This document shows positions 33,453 through 44,251 of a stretch of DNA of 64,000 nt, piece by piece. A model generated the notes under the pieces. That model was not told where the DNA came from, did no database searches, and saw nothing but the letters and a program-made list of their open reading frames with translations. The DNA lies in NCBI GenBank assembly GCA_006386115.1, contig VFIW01000147.1, positions 27,057 to 91,056 of the forward strand, written 5' to 3'. Source of the stretch: Globisporangium splendens. Lineage: Eukaryota; Oomycota; Peronosporomycetes; Pythiales; Pythiaceae. The translations under genes and the position numbers were made by a program. Numbering within the stretch: the first letter of the stretch is position 1; each line of letters begins with the position of its first letter.

Positions 33453-35864
33453 ATGAGCCTCGAAGACACCGGCATCGACAGCTTCGGGTCCGAGGACCGC
33501 ACGCCGTCGCTCACGATCCGCAACGGTGTCCGCACGTACGGACCCATCGCGCTCGTGGGATGGATCGGCTTCGAGATCGCACGCCGAAAGATCTCGCGCG
33601 CGTACTACTGCCGCGACCGCTCGGGCGAGACGACGAGCCCGACGGTCGAGCAGATCAAGACCATATCGGCGTTCCGCTGGATCTACCCGCTCTACATGAC
33701 GAACGACGACGTGATCTTCCAGTACTGCGGCCTCGATACGCTCTTCTATCTGCGGTTCCTGCGCATGCTGCAGAAGATCGCCGCGCTCGGGATTTTGTTG
33801 TCCGCCGCGCTCTTCCCCGTTTATTACTATGCATCGAGTGACGCGCTCGATGCGCTCTATCGGATGACGCTGTCGCACCTCAGCAGCGAACAGCCGTGGC
33901 GCTTTTGGTTCACGGTCGCCACGATGTACCTCATGACCGCGTGGACGTGCTTCTTGCTCTGGCGGGAGTTTCAGGTGTTCGTGAAGCGCCGCCATGAGTT
34001 TATGAGCCGAAAGTCTACGCAGCAGTACTCGGTCATCCTGAACGGACTGCCCAAGCACCTCCAGACCCAGCAGACGCTGCGCAACTACCTCAACTTGCTC
34101 TTCCCGCGCCAGGTGCTGCACGTGTATGTGGCTCTTGAGTGTGGTGACCTCGAAAAGCTCGTCGCCGAGCGTGTCAAGGTCCGCGACAAACTCGAGCACG
34201 CGCTCGCGCTTAGCGCCAAGACAGGAGACCGTGTGCTGACGCGCACGCGACCATGTGGAGATAAAGTGGACGCGATCGAACTCCACCAAAACAATCTGAA
34301 GAGCCTGAACGCAGCCGTGGAGATGGAAACGCGCTTGATTCTGAGAAACCAAGCAGCGATCGCGAGTCAGATGCTCGAAGCCAGTATGAGTGACGACCCG
34401 CACCAATATCAATACACGCCAACGCTGGGTGATCGCCAGGTCCCGGCGTTGCAGGCAGCGGACGGGATGGACGATTCCAAGGCGGTCGAGTCTGCGTACA
34501 TCAAAGGACTGCGCAGCGAACGCAAGGGTATCAAAAACACGGGCATCATGCGCGGTGCGGGTTTTGTCACGTTCAGCAGTCTTAAGGCTGCGCAATCGGC
34601 GCAACAAGTGCTCCAAAGCTCAAACCCAACCGAGATGCACATCGAAGCGGCGCCGCATGTGGACGATGTCGTGTGGGAAAATGTCGGTGTTTCGTACAAC
34701 ACGAAATCTTACTGGCTGCTCATTTCCGTGGCGCTGACGTCTGCGATTATTCTCTTTTGGACGATCCCGACGAGTTTTGTCGTGAGTTTGTCGAAGGTAG
34801 ATGCGCTGTCAGCGAAGTGGGCCTGGCTTGGGAGGTTGGTCAAAGACCATCCGTGGATTGGATCTGTTTTGGAACAGGTTTCCCCTTTGATGCTTTCGGT
34901 CATGAGTGCGTTGGCTCCTATTATTTTCGGTATTTTGTCCAAGCGCGAGGGTCACGCAACGGGCTCCCAAGTCGAGACGTCGCTGTTGAACAAACTGGTC
35001 GCGTACCAAGTGTTTCTCGTGTTCTTGCTCCCGATTATCGGTGGTACTTTGATCGAGTCACTTACAGGAAAGAGCGACGATCTGAAGAATGTGAGCAAGA
35101 TGCTCAAGATTATCAGCGAAGCGATTCCTCAACAGTCGTCGTTCTTCGTGACGTACCAGATTGTGCAAACTTTCGTGAACTTGACGCTCGAGTTCCTTCG
35201 TGTGACCCCGATTATCAAAGCCGCCATTTACAGCGTGTTCGCACCAAAGTTGACGCCTCGTCAGCGCGAATCGCCATGGTTCGGCCTCTCTCCGCTGTCC
35301 AACCCAGGCAGCTTCGGTACGACGGACGGGATCTCGCAGTACTACTTGGTGTTGATTTTCCTGATGGTGTTCTGCGGCGTTGCACCGATCATGTGCTACT
35401 TTTCGTTCCTGTACCTATTCCTCTCGGACATCGTGTGTCGCTGGGGGGTGCTCTGCGTGTACGATCCGTCGCCCAATAGTGACGGTGCATTTTTCCCGTC
35501 GCTCTACCGTTTCTGCATTGGTGCGCTGGTCTTTTCGCAGGTGATCATCGCGACGTTGATGGGGACAAAGGAGGTGCCGCTGCCTGCACTCTTTTCGCTG
35601 TTTTTGCCGTTCATCACGGGGCTTTTCCACCTGTTCATCAACGCGCGGTACCCGCGCACGGCGATGAATTTGCCGTTGGACGAGTGCGTGCTCATCGACT
35701 CGCGTCGCGCGCGCCAGCACGAAGACCTCGAGAAGATCCTCGAAGACATGTACAAGCAGCCCGCCATGGCTGAGCGTGCGCCGCTGGAGCCCGACTACCA
35801 GGGGCTCTCGAGCGACCCGAACGAAAACAACCGCGTGTCGTCCCCGCCATCCGAGGTATGCTAA
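33453..35864 (+). CDS. OSCA/TMEM63 (DUF221)-type membrane channel
   Basis: 803 residues in the usual family range. An N-terminal membrane segment (about 28-46) and two more (about 107-130, 150-171) are followed by a long cytosolic loop with an RRM-like stretch (GFVTFSSLKAAQSAQ near 370). Then comes a block of seven or eight membrane spans from about 419 to 733, including SYWLLISVALTSAIILFW and the conserved LFLSDIVCRWGVLCVYDP region. The family forms mechanically or osmotically gated cation channels; selectivity here is inferred. The ATG at 33453 has a good context (GCCATG). The stop at 35862 may lie inside an intron: GT at 35856 and AG at 36024 would join an in-frame C-terminal exon. Confidence 0.9.
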   Translation: MSLEDTGIDSFGSEDRTPSLTIRNGVRTYGPIALVGWIGFEIARRKISRAYYCRDRSGETTSPTVEQIKTISAFRWIYPLYMTNDDVIFQYCGLDTLFYLRFLRMLQKIAALGILLSAALFPVYYYASSDALDALYRMTLSHLSSEQPWRFWFTVATMYLMTAWTCFLLWREFQVFVKRRHEFMSRKSTQQYSVILNGLPKHLQTQQTLRNYLNLLFPRQVLHVYVALECGDLEKLVAERVKVRDKLEHALALSAKTGDRVLTRTRPCGDKVDAIELHQNNLKSLNAAVEMETRLILRNQAAIASQMLEASMSDDPHQYQYTPTLGDRQVPALQAADGMDDSKAVESAYIKGLRSERKGIKNTGIMRGAGFVTFSSLKAAQSAQQVLQSSNPTEMHIEAAPHVDDVVWENVGVSYNTKSYWLLISVALTSAIILFWTIPTSFVVSLSKVDALSAKWAWLGRLVKDHPWIGSVLEQVSPLMLSVMSALAPIIFGILSKREGHATGSQVETSLLNKLVAYQVFLVFLLPIIGGTLIESLTGKSDDLKNVSKMLKIISEAIPQQSSFFVTYQIVQTFVNLTLEFLRVTPIIKAAIYSVFAPKLTPRQRESPWFGLSPLSNPGSFGTTDGISQYYLVLIFLMVFCGVAPIMCYFSFLYLFLSDIVCRWGVLCVYDPSPNSDGAFFPSLYRFCIGALVFSQVIIATLMGTKEVPLPALFSLFLPFITGLFHLFINARYPRTAMNLPLDECVLIDSRRARQHEDLEKILEDMYKQPAMAERAPLEPDYQGLSSDPNENNRVSSPPSEVC

Positions 35865-36024
35865 TTCTCTCTTTGCTCCCTTTGCCAGAGGCAAGCCAAC
35901 CATCGAGCGTCCGCCTTGGGTGAACACCTGTCACCCCGAGGGGCTCTTTTGTATCTCTTCATAACATTATACACTTTTGCCTATGCTTCTATTTTGTGTC
36001 TGCCTCCTCATCTTCAATGTCCAG

Positions 36025-36120
36025 AAACTCAGCAGCGTGTTCATCATGGGCGACGCGAGCCTCGCGAGTCCGTCGGAAGTGGACAGACCGCCGCGGTTCC
36101 AAGCCACGCTCTACGGATAA
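36025..36120 (+). other. Possible last exon of the TMEM63-type gene
   Basis: If an intron is removed from 35856 (GTATGC) to 36024 (TGTCCAG), the frame continues in phase 0 for 31 codons to a TAA at 36118. The new tail is polar and ends PPRFQATLYG, and would replace only the final Val-Cys. The intron would be 169 bp. Without splicing the protein ends at 35864. Confidence 0.4.
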
Positions 36121-37008
36121 GGTATGAAACGGCTGCCTTTAGTAACTATAACCGTCCAAAATACAGTAAAAACAAGAACCAAGAAAAAAATGGGACGATT
36201 TCTGGGCTTTGCAGATGGAGAGGCTATGTGCGTGTTGAGTTTTTCTGACTCGATCTCTGGATATGGAGACAGATCTTCCAGAGAGCATCTGGGCTCTGCG
36301 TTGTTTAGAGGTGAGCAATCATTTCTTTGAAGCGGGACGTGACCAGAGGCGGGTCGGAAGAAATCATTTTGGAGCCTCAAGTTCAGACGCGACGCTGTGT
36401 GCTGACCACCCACACGTTCCCAGACAACTTCAATATCCAAGAAATACACAAGTCTTGGCCCGTTTTTTTTCTTGACTGCCAGCCTATGCTTGGCTTTGTA
36501 GTTTCGAATCCTTGGCTTGACTCTTTTATACAGATCCAACCCAGAAATGCACTTGTAACGACTGGGTCTTCCTTCGAAAGAGCCTGCGTCTTCGTCACAC
36601 GACATTCGAATAAATTCGCTTTCACAGGTTCAATTGAAATATCTTCCAAATTTGTATCGTTTCGGTGATTCGCAGATGCATCAAATTATAAAGTGCGCAT
36701 ATATAGAGGGAAGAACATTGTAGTATACCAGGAGCGCAGCTGAGTTGATCAGCCAGCTATTATACGCCGTACCACATGGAGGTCTCTCTGCCAGTATGGA
36801 AGAGAGAGAGAGAAGGAAGCGTCTGTGCGCGCGTGTGGGTATGGGGCTCCTGTTTACGAATACGCACTCTCTCTCTCTCTCGCATCAGTCGTCAGCAGAG
36901 CACTCGCGAGTTCACGCGCGTGGCTGAAGAAGCGAGCCGTCGCGTCCAACGCTTTGCCGTTTCGCGCGCATTTCCGTTGCGCGTGCTGGTTATTACGACA
37001 GTTAAACG
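36121..37008. other. Intergenic region with a CT microsatellite
   Basis: No recognised gene. A minus-strand frame of 164 codons (36111-36605) has a hydrophobic C-terminus but no known domain and overlaps the candidate exon above. A (CT)n run lies at about 36866-36881. The final ~130 bp are probably the leader of the next gene. Confidence 0.45.
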
Positions 37009-39642
37009 ATGCGTGAGCGCTCCCTCTCGATCGCCACTCACTATCACCAGCAGGACGGCACCATAGCGGATTCCTGGGAGAGCTACACCGCCATGAACTC
37101 GCCGCTGGTGATCTCGCGCATCGCGGTCTCGCGCTCCGAGCATGACTCGAGCAGCGGCTCCCAGCGCTCGCTGCAGTTCTCGCCCAAGCACTTCCGCTTC
37201 CATTCACGCAGCGACAATGGCGACAATCCATACAGCCACGGATACCGTCAAGCGCCGCCGTTCCTGCCCCACCCAGCAGACAGCAACCCGCTTCCTGTGC
37301 TTGTGCATCTAAAGCGGCAGCGCATTCTCGCAGGTGCCGTAACGTTTGGCGGATGCACCACTGCGCTCATGTACGCCTTTGCAGATGGCGTGGTCGTGGT
37401 GAGTTTCAGCGGACCGAGTGCATCGCATCGTGCCTTCCAGCACATCAACGACTACAACTTTTACGTGGGAATGATCACGTCGCTCTTTGTCAAGCCGCTG
37501 CTGATGTTCGTGTCGCTCGTCGTGCCCGTCGCGATGCTCTGCTTTGCGACGCGCGCCTACATGCAGAAAAAGCACACTTGGAAAACGCAGCTGGCGATCT
37601 TTTTGGCCATGAACGCGCTCTTGTGGCTGCTCAGCAACGGCTTCCACGCTGTCAACATGCATCTCACAGAACCACGCGTAGAACCAGTGATCAGCAGCGC
37701 CGACCTCTCGATCAGCAGCAGTACAGTCACAAACGAGACGGCAGCAGACTCCCAGTCAAGTGCAGTGGCCAATTCCATCCTGCGCACAGCCGTGCAATCG
37801 CCACAGCCACCGCAACAAAGCATCCCCTGCACGCGCAAATCGCCACGAAGGCTACCTGCACACACCGAGTTTGGCTTTCCATTGCGGACATGGTTTACCG
37901 AGATGTTGCCAACCGCACCAGCTCCCGAAGGCTCACTCAAGATCGACGTAGCCGACCTTTCCTCCGAGCCACTGACATCCACTCGTCCATTTCCCATTGC
38001 ACTCGCGTCCGCTAGGAGCTTGTTCACGTACAGTTTGCACCTGATGAACGACTTTTTTCGAGATCCGACAAATGCAACAGCAGCAGCAAGCACCAGCAGC
38101 CAGAGCGCATTTGAGCTTGATCTACCGAGCGACTTCGACCAAGCAAGCCAGACAGACTCTGTCAATACGATCTCGGCGTTTTACGGAGCCATGGAGGATA
38201 CACTGAGCGGCATTTTTGATGCGTCAACTTCGTATCCGCACTTTGCTAATTTCAACATGGACGATGCCAACGTTGAGTTTGTCAAGTATCAGTTTTCGCC
38301 GCAGCTCGCGTTCGAAGGCATCACGTGGGACATCCCGCTAGCAGAGATGGAACTGCGTCGCCGCGTGTTTTTCAGCGAAGACAACGACACGACTGACCGA
38401 GTCGTCTATGGAGACAACGATGCGCGTGTGTTTGAGATCAACGCGAAGGAGGAATGCAGTTGGAACGGGTGCGTGATCAGTCCACAAGGCGCAAAGATGA
38501 GTGGAGCGGCAGCCGACTACGGGAGCCAAGTCCACGCTCTGTCAATTTGCGTCGGCAACGATGGGGAAACAGAAGATCGTGCGGCCACGTTGGACGAGAC
38601 CGTCGCCAATTGCCCGGCCAAGATGTCCGAGTCGACGATGCTGGTGTTCAGCTTTGCGAAACGGATCACGGGGGACGAGATCAAATGCGTACTCAACGAC
38701 ACCGCAGGGCTCGTCACCTTGACCAACGCGACAAAGTACTACACGGTGACCGTCGGAAGGTTGTCCTGGAATTCTTCCAGCATCGCAGATGCGTTCCATG
38801 CCTCGTGCGCGTCTCCAGACGGTTGTGAGGGACTGCATTTCCCGGTAGCTGGTGGAGACAAGGTTGCGGTCGTCGGTAAGCCGCATCTTCCTCTTGGCCA
38901 GCTGCAAAAGTACTCGTCATCGTCGTCTTGGTCTTCTCTCGTGGGATCGAACGTGCAAGAAATCGACGAAGGTGGCGCCTTGAAGAACGATTTCGTATTC
39001 CCGCGCAATTTCCAGCGCGTGAACGCATGGGACGGCATTGAAGGCAGATATTGTGAGCAGGAGCGTTGCAAGTTCCTCGATCTCGTCACGCGCGATCACT
39101 TATACTCGGAGGAGTCGCTGCAACCGGCATACATGGCCGCGCTCTTCTGGTTGTTCCAGAAAGCCGTCATAATCGAAGCCCGTCCATTTTCAGGAGTGCT
39201 GCTCTCATCGGAAGGCAACGTCACAACACGAAATACGCTCGCGTTCTCTGGCAATGTCGAATGGGTCGATGCTAAAGTGTCGATCCCGAAGCTTTCAGCA
39301 ATCCTCACATGCGTTGGGTGTGCCATCTTGATACTGCTGAGCGTCGCGGTGCAGTTGGGTGGCAAGCGCAAGGAGGCAGAGATCGAAAAGTTCTTTTTTG
39401 CGCACCATCTCGCGCGGCTCGTGATCGGCGACGACGCAATGCCGCATCATCTGGTCAAGTGCAATCTGCTGAGTGTCGAGAACGATCGTCTTGGAAGCTC
39501 CGAGCACCTGGACGAGTTTGAGATCACGGGGCTCGCGCTGAGCTACTGCAAGGACCCAGGCAACGTGCTGTACGTACCCAAGCAGCACACGATGATCACG
39601 GCGTCGTCCGCGTCGTTCCTGTCGTCTGGAGCGGTGCCTTGA
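37009..39642 (+). CDS. Unrecognised multi-pass membrane protein with large ectodomain
   Basis: 877 residues, starting at an ATG with no earlier in-frame alternative that looks better. A Ser/His-rich cytosolic N-terminus (~100 residues) is followed by three hydrophobic spans (about 104-130, 150-184, 194-216), a long loop (about 217-760), and one C-terminal span (about 761-784, LSAILTCVGCAILILL) with a ~90-residue tail. The loop contains several Cys in short pairs (CSWNGC, CASPDGC, CEQERC) and Asn-X-Thr/Ser sites, as expected for a disulfide-bonded extracellular domain. I do not recognise the family; it may be oomycete-specific. It lies between the TMEM63-type and MLO-like genes in the same direction. 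Confidence 0.75.
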   Translation: MRERSLSIATHYHQQDGTIADSWESYTAMNSPLVISRIAVSRSEHDSSSGSQRSLQFSPKHFRFHSRSDNGDNPYSHGYRQAPPFLPHPADSNPLPVLVHLKRQRILAGAVTFGGCTTALMYAFADGVVVVSFSGPSASHRAFQHINDYNFYVGMITSLFVKPLLMFVSLVVPVAMLCFATRAYMQKKHTWKTQLAIFLAMNALLWLLSNGFHAVNMHLTEPRVEPVISSADLSISSSTVTNETAADSQSSAVANSILRTAVQSPQPPQQSIPCTRKSPRRLPAHTEFGFPLRTWFTEMLPTAPAPEGSLKIDVADLSSEPLTSTRPFPIALASARSLFTYSLHLMNDFFRDPTNATAAASTSSQSAFELDLPSDFDQASQTDSVNTISAFYGAMEDTLSGIFDASTSYPHFANFNMDDANVEFVKYQFSPQLAFEGITWDIPLAEMELRRRVFFSEDNDTTDRVVYGDNDARVFEINAKEECSWNGCVISPQGAKMSGAAADYGSQVHALSICVGNDGETEDRAATLDETVANCPAKMSESTMLVFSFAKRITGDEIKCVLNDTAGLVTLTNATKYYTVTVGRLSWNSSSIADAFHASCASPDGCEGLHFPVAGGDKVAVVGKPHLPLGQLQKYSSSSSWSSLVGSNVQEIDEGGALKNDFVFPRNFQRVNAWDGIEGRYCEQERCKFLDLVTRDHLYSEESLQPAYMAALFWLFQKAVIIEARPFSGVLLSSEGNVTTRNTLAFSGNVEWVDAKVSIPKLSAILTCVGCAILILLSVAVQLGGKRKEAEIEKFFFAHHLARLVIGDDAMPHHLVKCNLLSVENDRLGSSEHLDEFEITGLALSYCKDPGNVLYVPKQHTMITASSASFLSSGAVP

Positions 39643-40204
39643 GGTGTGTAATTTAATCAATAGACAACGTGTTATGTGATGTAATTCTGGTTCGTATGTT
39701 TTCTCACCGAGTCCAATAGTGTGTAGCTTTGTGAGATTTTTGTCTTAAAAGCAAACCCAACCCGCTGCGTCAAGGCGCTGATCATCTCAGTCGACGCCAA
39801 TGTCATTCGGTGTAGATGAGATGAGATGGGGGGCGGCGTAGTTCAACAGGCAGTACTGAAGTTGACGTCTCGACGTCTCCGTCCATGCCTCGGAGGTATC
39901 ATTTCCTTTGCTGGAGAGAGTCCTGCACAAAGGCTCGTCACGTACAACGCGCAGCACAACTGGCTGACTCTCACATTGGCATGAGCAGTTGAAATTTTCA
40001 AAACTACAAACCACCTTCCTATGCCTGATGGCCACTGCATCCCATTTTATACTCGGGTATCGCCGTGTCCACTCCTTCATCCTTCTCTCAGTGAGCCCCA
40101 AGACTCTTTCCATGTTATGTGGATACTGCCAAGTTGAAGTGGATCTCAGGATTCATTCGTTCTGAATCTAAAACATGTGATTTATCCCTTACATGGATAC
40201 GTAG
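39643..40204. other. Region upstream of the MLO-like exons; possible transposon relic
   Basis: The missing first membrane segment of the MLO-like gene would be expected here, but no such frame is visible on the plus strand. A 108-codon minus-strand frame (39787-40113) is unrecognised. A motif TGGATACTGCCAAG near 40120 resembles TGGATACCGCCAAG near 13962 and, more loosely, TGGATACGTAGCCA near 40194, which may mark a small mobile element. Confidence 0.35.
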
Positions 40205-42036
40205 CCACTTGGTGTATTTGCTCAAGCACAAGCTCGCCAAATACCCCAAGTACCTCGAGATGATGAACAAAGTGTTTGGCGGTACGTTGTGCATGTTGTC
40301 TGAGGATGCAAAGCGATGTACGCTGTCCCGATTAACCAAGGATGCCCGTGTGCGTATGACCAGAACTCATGGTGCTCGGACTCATCGGGCTGCTCATCAA
40401 GATCGTGAAGGAGGTGGGGACCGTGAACATGTACAGTCCGACAATGATCGCGTTCCAGGCCGCCGATTTGACGATTTTCGTCCTCGCCATGGCGCTTATC
40501 CTTCAGGCACTGTGCGTGTTCTTCCTGATGCGCGGGAAGAACGTGCTGGTCGACAAAGCCGAACTCATCGGCTCGAAGCATTTGCTCGAGTACATGACCG
40601 CACGAGAGGGGCACAGCACGCCACGAGCGTTGGCGGCGTCTTTTCTCAACCGCTTGCCGTCTTTCGCACGCAATATGGCGGATGCAGGTAGCAATGGCAC
40701 AAGCAAAACCAAGATGAAGATCACTTCCTCCGACTTGCCCGAACTCTGCGAAATACGCATTTTGCGTCATTTCTTCTTGCGCACCTACGGACTCCCCGAG
40801 CTCTTCCCGTTCTCCAAATACCTCCGCCAAGCGCAAGACAACAAGATCAACCACATGATCGAAGTCGAGATGTCAACATGGATCATCCTGCTCGCCATCG
40901 CGTGGATAATGGCGTCTGTGACGATGTCGATCAAAAAGGTTTTCCACCTTGAGGAGCGGCAAGCGCTTGTTTATGCGTTTGTTGTGTTTTCATGGCTGTC
41001 GGTGGTACTCCACGTCGCGGTGCTCACGTACATGAAATGGGCGATTGAGAAGATCCTTTCCGCGGCTGGCGAGCATTTTGGCCGCATGAATCGCCTCAAG
41101 TGTCTAAAGGTTGTTGCTGATCAAGAAGAGGTGGCGCTGCAGGCGGAGACCGTGACAGGCGCGATTGCCACGATGGAAGCGGTCCGTGACACGGAGCGGA
41201 AAAAGAAACTCAAGCGCCGTCGGATGTATTTAACGAAACACGACACGGGATTCCAGTTGGTGTCCACAGTGTACCGCTATATCTCTCGAGTTTTGTGCAA
41301 GAGGAAAAGCGCATCTTCTGACTCGACGCATTCTGATGCAAAGGATCCGGAACACGGTGTCGCTGCCGCGGAACTACCGAAAACGCATGTGCTGCATCTG
41401 CGCTGGTTCTCGCGCAAGGCGTGGCACTTTGTCGTCATGTCGCTGCTGATGCTCAATGGGTTTTACGTGGCGCTCTACGTACAGTGTGTCCTCTACGAAG
41501 TGATCAAGGAAACCGGCGAGTTTGGGCCAGTGTTCGTTCTGCTGACGCCGGTGCCGTGTCTGATGAACATGATCTTCTTTCAGAGCCGCATCCTGCGTAG
41601 TTTCGTTCTGGTGTCATGCATCTTCCGTGTGGATGACACGGCTCTCAGCGACGTGATCGATCACTTCACGGAGACTGTGGAGCTTCGCGCCGAGTTTGTG
41701 AACTCTGTGACCAGCTACATGGAGTCGAGTGGTGCCACAATCGCCGATCTTCAGACCGAGTTCGAGTCCAGGGACCCACATAAGACTGGCTTGCTGGATG
41801 TCGAAAGCGTGCGCCTCGTGTTGCACAAATTCGGTTTCAAGCTCTCGTACTTTCGTTTCAACAGTGTCGTGAAGTTGCTGTTCAAGTTGCAAGGTACGCT
41901 GGTGCTGTACGACCAAGTGGCCGTCTTGCTCAAGTTTGGTCAGGAGAATGACGAGATCCGACACTTGTTCGATGGCATGACGCAATTGCATCGCTGCATA
42001 TTGGCGCAGACCTGGACGACATTGAGGGGTGTCTGA
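40205..42036 (+). CDS. MLO-like multi-pass membrane protein, 5' end missing
   Basis: Two exons are supported. The first ends at 40281 and the second starts at 40364, with an 82-bp intron (GTACGT...GACCAG). The join restores a Gly-Glu-Leu-Met-Val-Leu-Gly segment resembling the conserved ELMLLGFISLLL of plant MLO proteins, preceded by a basic stretch (LLKHKLAKYPK). Hydrophobic spans follow (second-exon residues about 1-15, 23-45, 170-190, 203-235, 345-375, 383-410). The C-terminus has a degenerate EF-hand-like loop (DPHKTGLLD). Plant MLO proteins act as calmodulin-binding channels; a similar role here is inferred. The first exon is entered by a possible acceptor AG at 40203. No in-frame ATG or first span is seen upstream, so the gene is partial, misjoined or has a distant exon. 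Confidence 0.7.
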
Positions 42037-42471
42037 GTAGTTAGTATTCATGGCACCGCCCTTACGGAGTCCTTGCGGCAGCTCGTGCGCTCCAAGACAG
42101 CGCGCGCTCTACGCCCTCAACTTCGCAGACAAGAATGCCGAGATCGAGTAGCCTGTTGGAGAATGCAGCGGGGGCACTCATTTATCTTCGGAACTCCAAA
42201 AGACGGAAATTCGGCCACCCCTTTTAAGGGGTAGGCACACTTCAAAAAGTGCTGCTCGCTGCAATTGAACCAGGTGAAAACGGAATTAGCCAACACAATA
42301 AGTGCGGCTAGTTTTGGCTGCCAGTTGGTGCGCGTACTTAACAAATAGAACTTTGTGTGCTGTTTTGTTTAGAATCCATGTAGACGTCGTTTCGCATCCA
42401 GATTGCAATTTGAGCGAAGAATCAGGCGAGGATGGATCCTGGCGCGCATTAATGCAAGAAATTAACGCCAC
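42037..42471. other. No recognised gene between MLO-like and Crypton-like sequences
   Basis: This contains the 3' flank of the MLO-like gene and the upstream end of the recombinase relic. Only short frames are present. Confidence 0.45.
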
Positions 42472-43961
42472 ATGGACAACGAGCACGGCGCTGCATCGAA
42501 AGCGCAAGACAAGTCAAATGCCAAGTTCAACACCTTTCTTCAAGCGCATTTGTGCAGTGTTCTGCATCTGGAGTGCATGGAGACAGAGCATACCACAAAA
42601 GATCTCATTGGAATATTCGCATCATTCTTACTGCGAGATGAGCATGCATGCTGGCAAACGTCGATGAACTACTTGAGCAGTGTTCAGCGACTACTCAAGG
42701 AGAAGACTCAAACAAGCCTATTCGTGGCCAATGAAGGGTGGTATGATCGCATGCGCTCGAATTTGAGCAAGCAGTACCTGCTCAAGTGTGTGCAAGAGGG
42801 CAAACCAGTCAAGATCCAAGCGCCGATCATGACCGTGGAGGGATATAAAAGTATTGGAAGAGCGCTGTTTATGCAAACGACCGTATTTCTCTCAAAGACA
42901 GAACGCTGATGGATCAGCAGTGGAGAGCCATAGGACGAAGCTCGGAAATTGGTGGCTTACGCTTTGTCGACTTGCAATGGATGAATTCGCATCTGCTGGT
43001 TCGAATGAATCGTATCAAGACTCGCACACAACACTCTATCTCTGCCTTTTGTTCTGCGCTCCAATGGGAAATCGATCCCTTTCACTCTCGCGCGCCGGCT
43101 AGTTGCGAATCCTTTCGATGTTTCCAGCTTGATTTTCAGTCAGACTTACAGTAGCAACAAAAACGAAGAGAAAGCGTCGGCATACATTAACAACTTACTC
43201 CGAAAACTCAAGCACAGTGAAGATAATGCCTTCGGCAAAGATTTGAAATCCCACTCAAGCCGACGTGGTTCTGCTGTCCAAGCTTTGTCAAACGCAAACG
43301 TGAGCCTCTTTGATGCGGCCCACCGAGGTCGATGGACCATGGATGACTTTACTGCGCTTCTGGGACACATCGCTGAAACGTCTGCCTCCGATCAGAAAGT
43401 TGCTTGGGTCTTGGTAGGGTGGGATGAACCAAGTCGTTCTGTGCATCCTCCTCAGTTGAGCTGCTCCGTCGATTGCCTAGAGACTGCGCGCCTCAAACGC
43501 GAATTTGCGTCTGCACTCTTCATCCATTATCATGGCCGTCTACAGCCAGTTGAGTTCATACGCGTGTTAGCAGCATCACTGCTCCTCAACTACAAAACAG
43601 CGCACCAGGTCGCCCCAAATCGCTCGGCTCACAAAGCGTTGTCGCCTGGTGTCAAGCAATGTTGTCCAATCTTTGAAGAACACGAAGCACATCAAATGCT
43701 GTCGAAGTGGAGTGTCACGACGCGAGAGGCATTCGTCGTCGACCATATCCTTGCACTTCCGGTATCTCAGGTTGCGGCGAATCTGCCCGAGGATGAGGCG
43801 GCCAAGCATTGCGTCGGCGTTCAAAGCTTTCAATCTTCCATGCCGAAGCCAGTGGTCGGAATGCGCACGATTGCAAAAGATGACCCGAGTCTGCGCACGT
43901 CTATACAAGGAACCAAGGATACACAAAACGAGATCAAGCCCATACAGACAGCTATTCTTGA
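42472..43961 (+). pseudogene. Crypton-type tyrosine recombinase, decayed
   Basis: Three successive frames encode one protein. An N-terminal helical region starts at ATG 42472 (to about 42900). A second frame from about 42909 carries GRSSEIGGLRFVDLQW (candidate catalytic Arg) and RMNRIKT (candidate Lys). A third from about 43150 carries SHSSRRGSAVQAL (His-x-x-Arg pattern) and HRGRWTMDDF. Where Crypton relatives have the nucleophilic Tyr before the final V..L.GW motif, this copy reads LLGHIAE, with His. Two frameshifts and the missing Tyr mean it is inactive. Its 3' end is cut at 43962 by an LTR fragment. Cryptons move by recombination without transposase-type nicking. Assignment is from motifs only. 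Confidence 0.65.
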
Positions 43962-44087
43962 TTTAACGGGGCTTCCCGCCACACTCCCTCACGTGCGTAC
44001 ACTAAGTACGCACGACCCTCCTTCTCAAGTGCACGGTGCGTACTTCAGCTAAGTCCGCACCGCAGGTGGGTGCTAATCCCTCTTCTG
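43962..44087 (+). repeat. 5' fragment of a family C LTR
   Basis: It matches the first ~125 bp of the LTR at 54424-54913 (read there on the minus strand), starting at TTTAACGGGG, a one-base variant of TGTAACGGGG. It ends where another LTR begins at 44088. Confidence 0.7.
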
Positions 44088-44251
44088 TGTAATGGGCTAA
44101 GGCTGCCATTACAAGCAAGGTGGCTGTAATGGACTAAGGCTGCCATTACATGCAAGGTGGCTCTTTGTGTGCGTCACACACCACCTTGTGGAAGTGCATT
44201 GTGGGTGCGAAGATATTAGGTGAAGCACATAAAAGTGATCCCCACATGCAC
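44088..44251 (+). repeat. 5' fragment of a family D LTR with a tandem 37-bp hairpin unit
   Basis: It begins TGTAATGGGC and resembles the segment at 53478-53637 on the minus strand. A 37-bp unit containing the inverted pair TGTAATGG / CCATTACA occurs twice in tandem (44088-44124 and 44125-44161). It is truncated at 44252 by the family B LTR. Confidence 0.6.

Noticed and set aside
36111..36605. 164-codon minus-strand frame
   Set aside because: It overlaps a candidate plus-strand exon, is AT-rich and matches no family.
39787..40113. 108-codon minus-strand frame
   Set aside because: No recognisable domain; it sits in repeat-like DNA upstream of the MLO-like exons.
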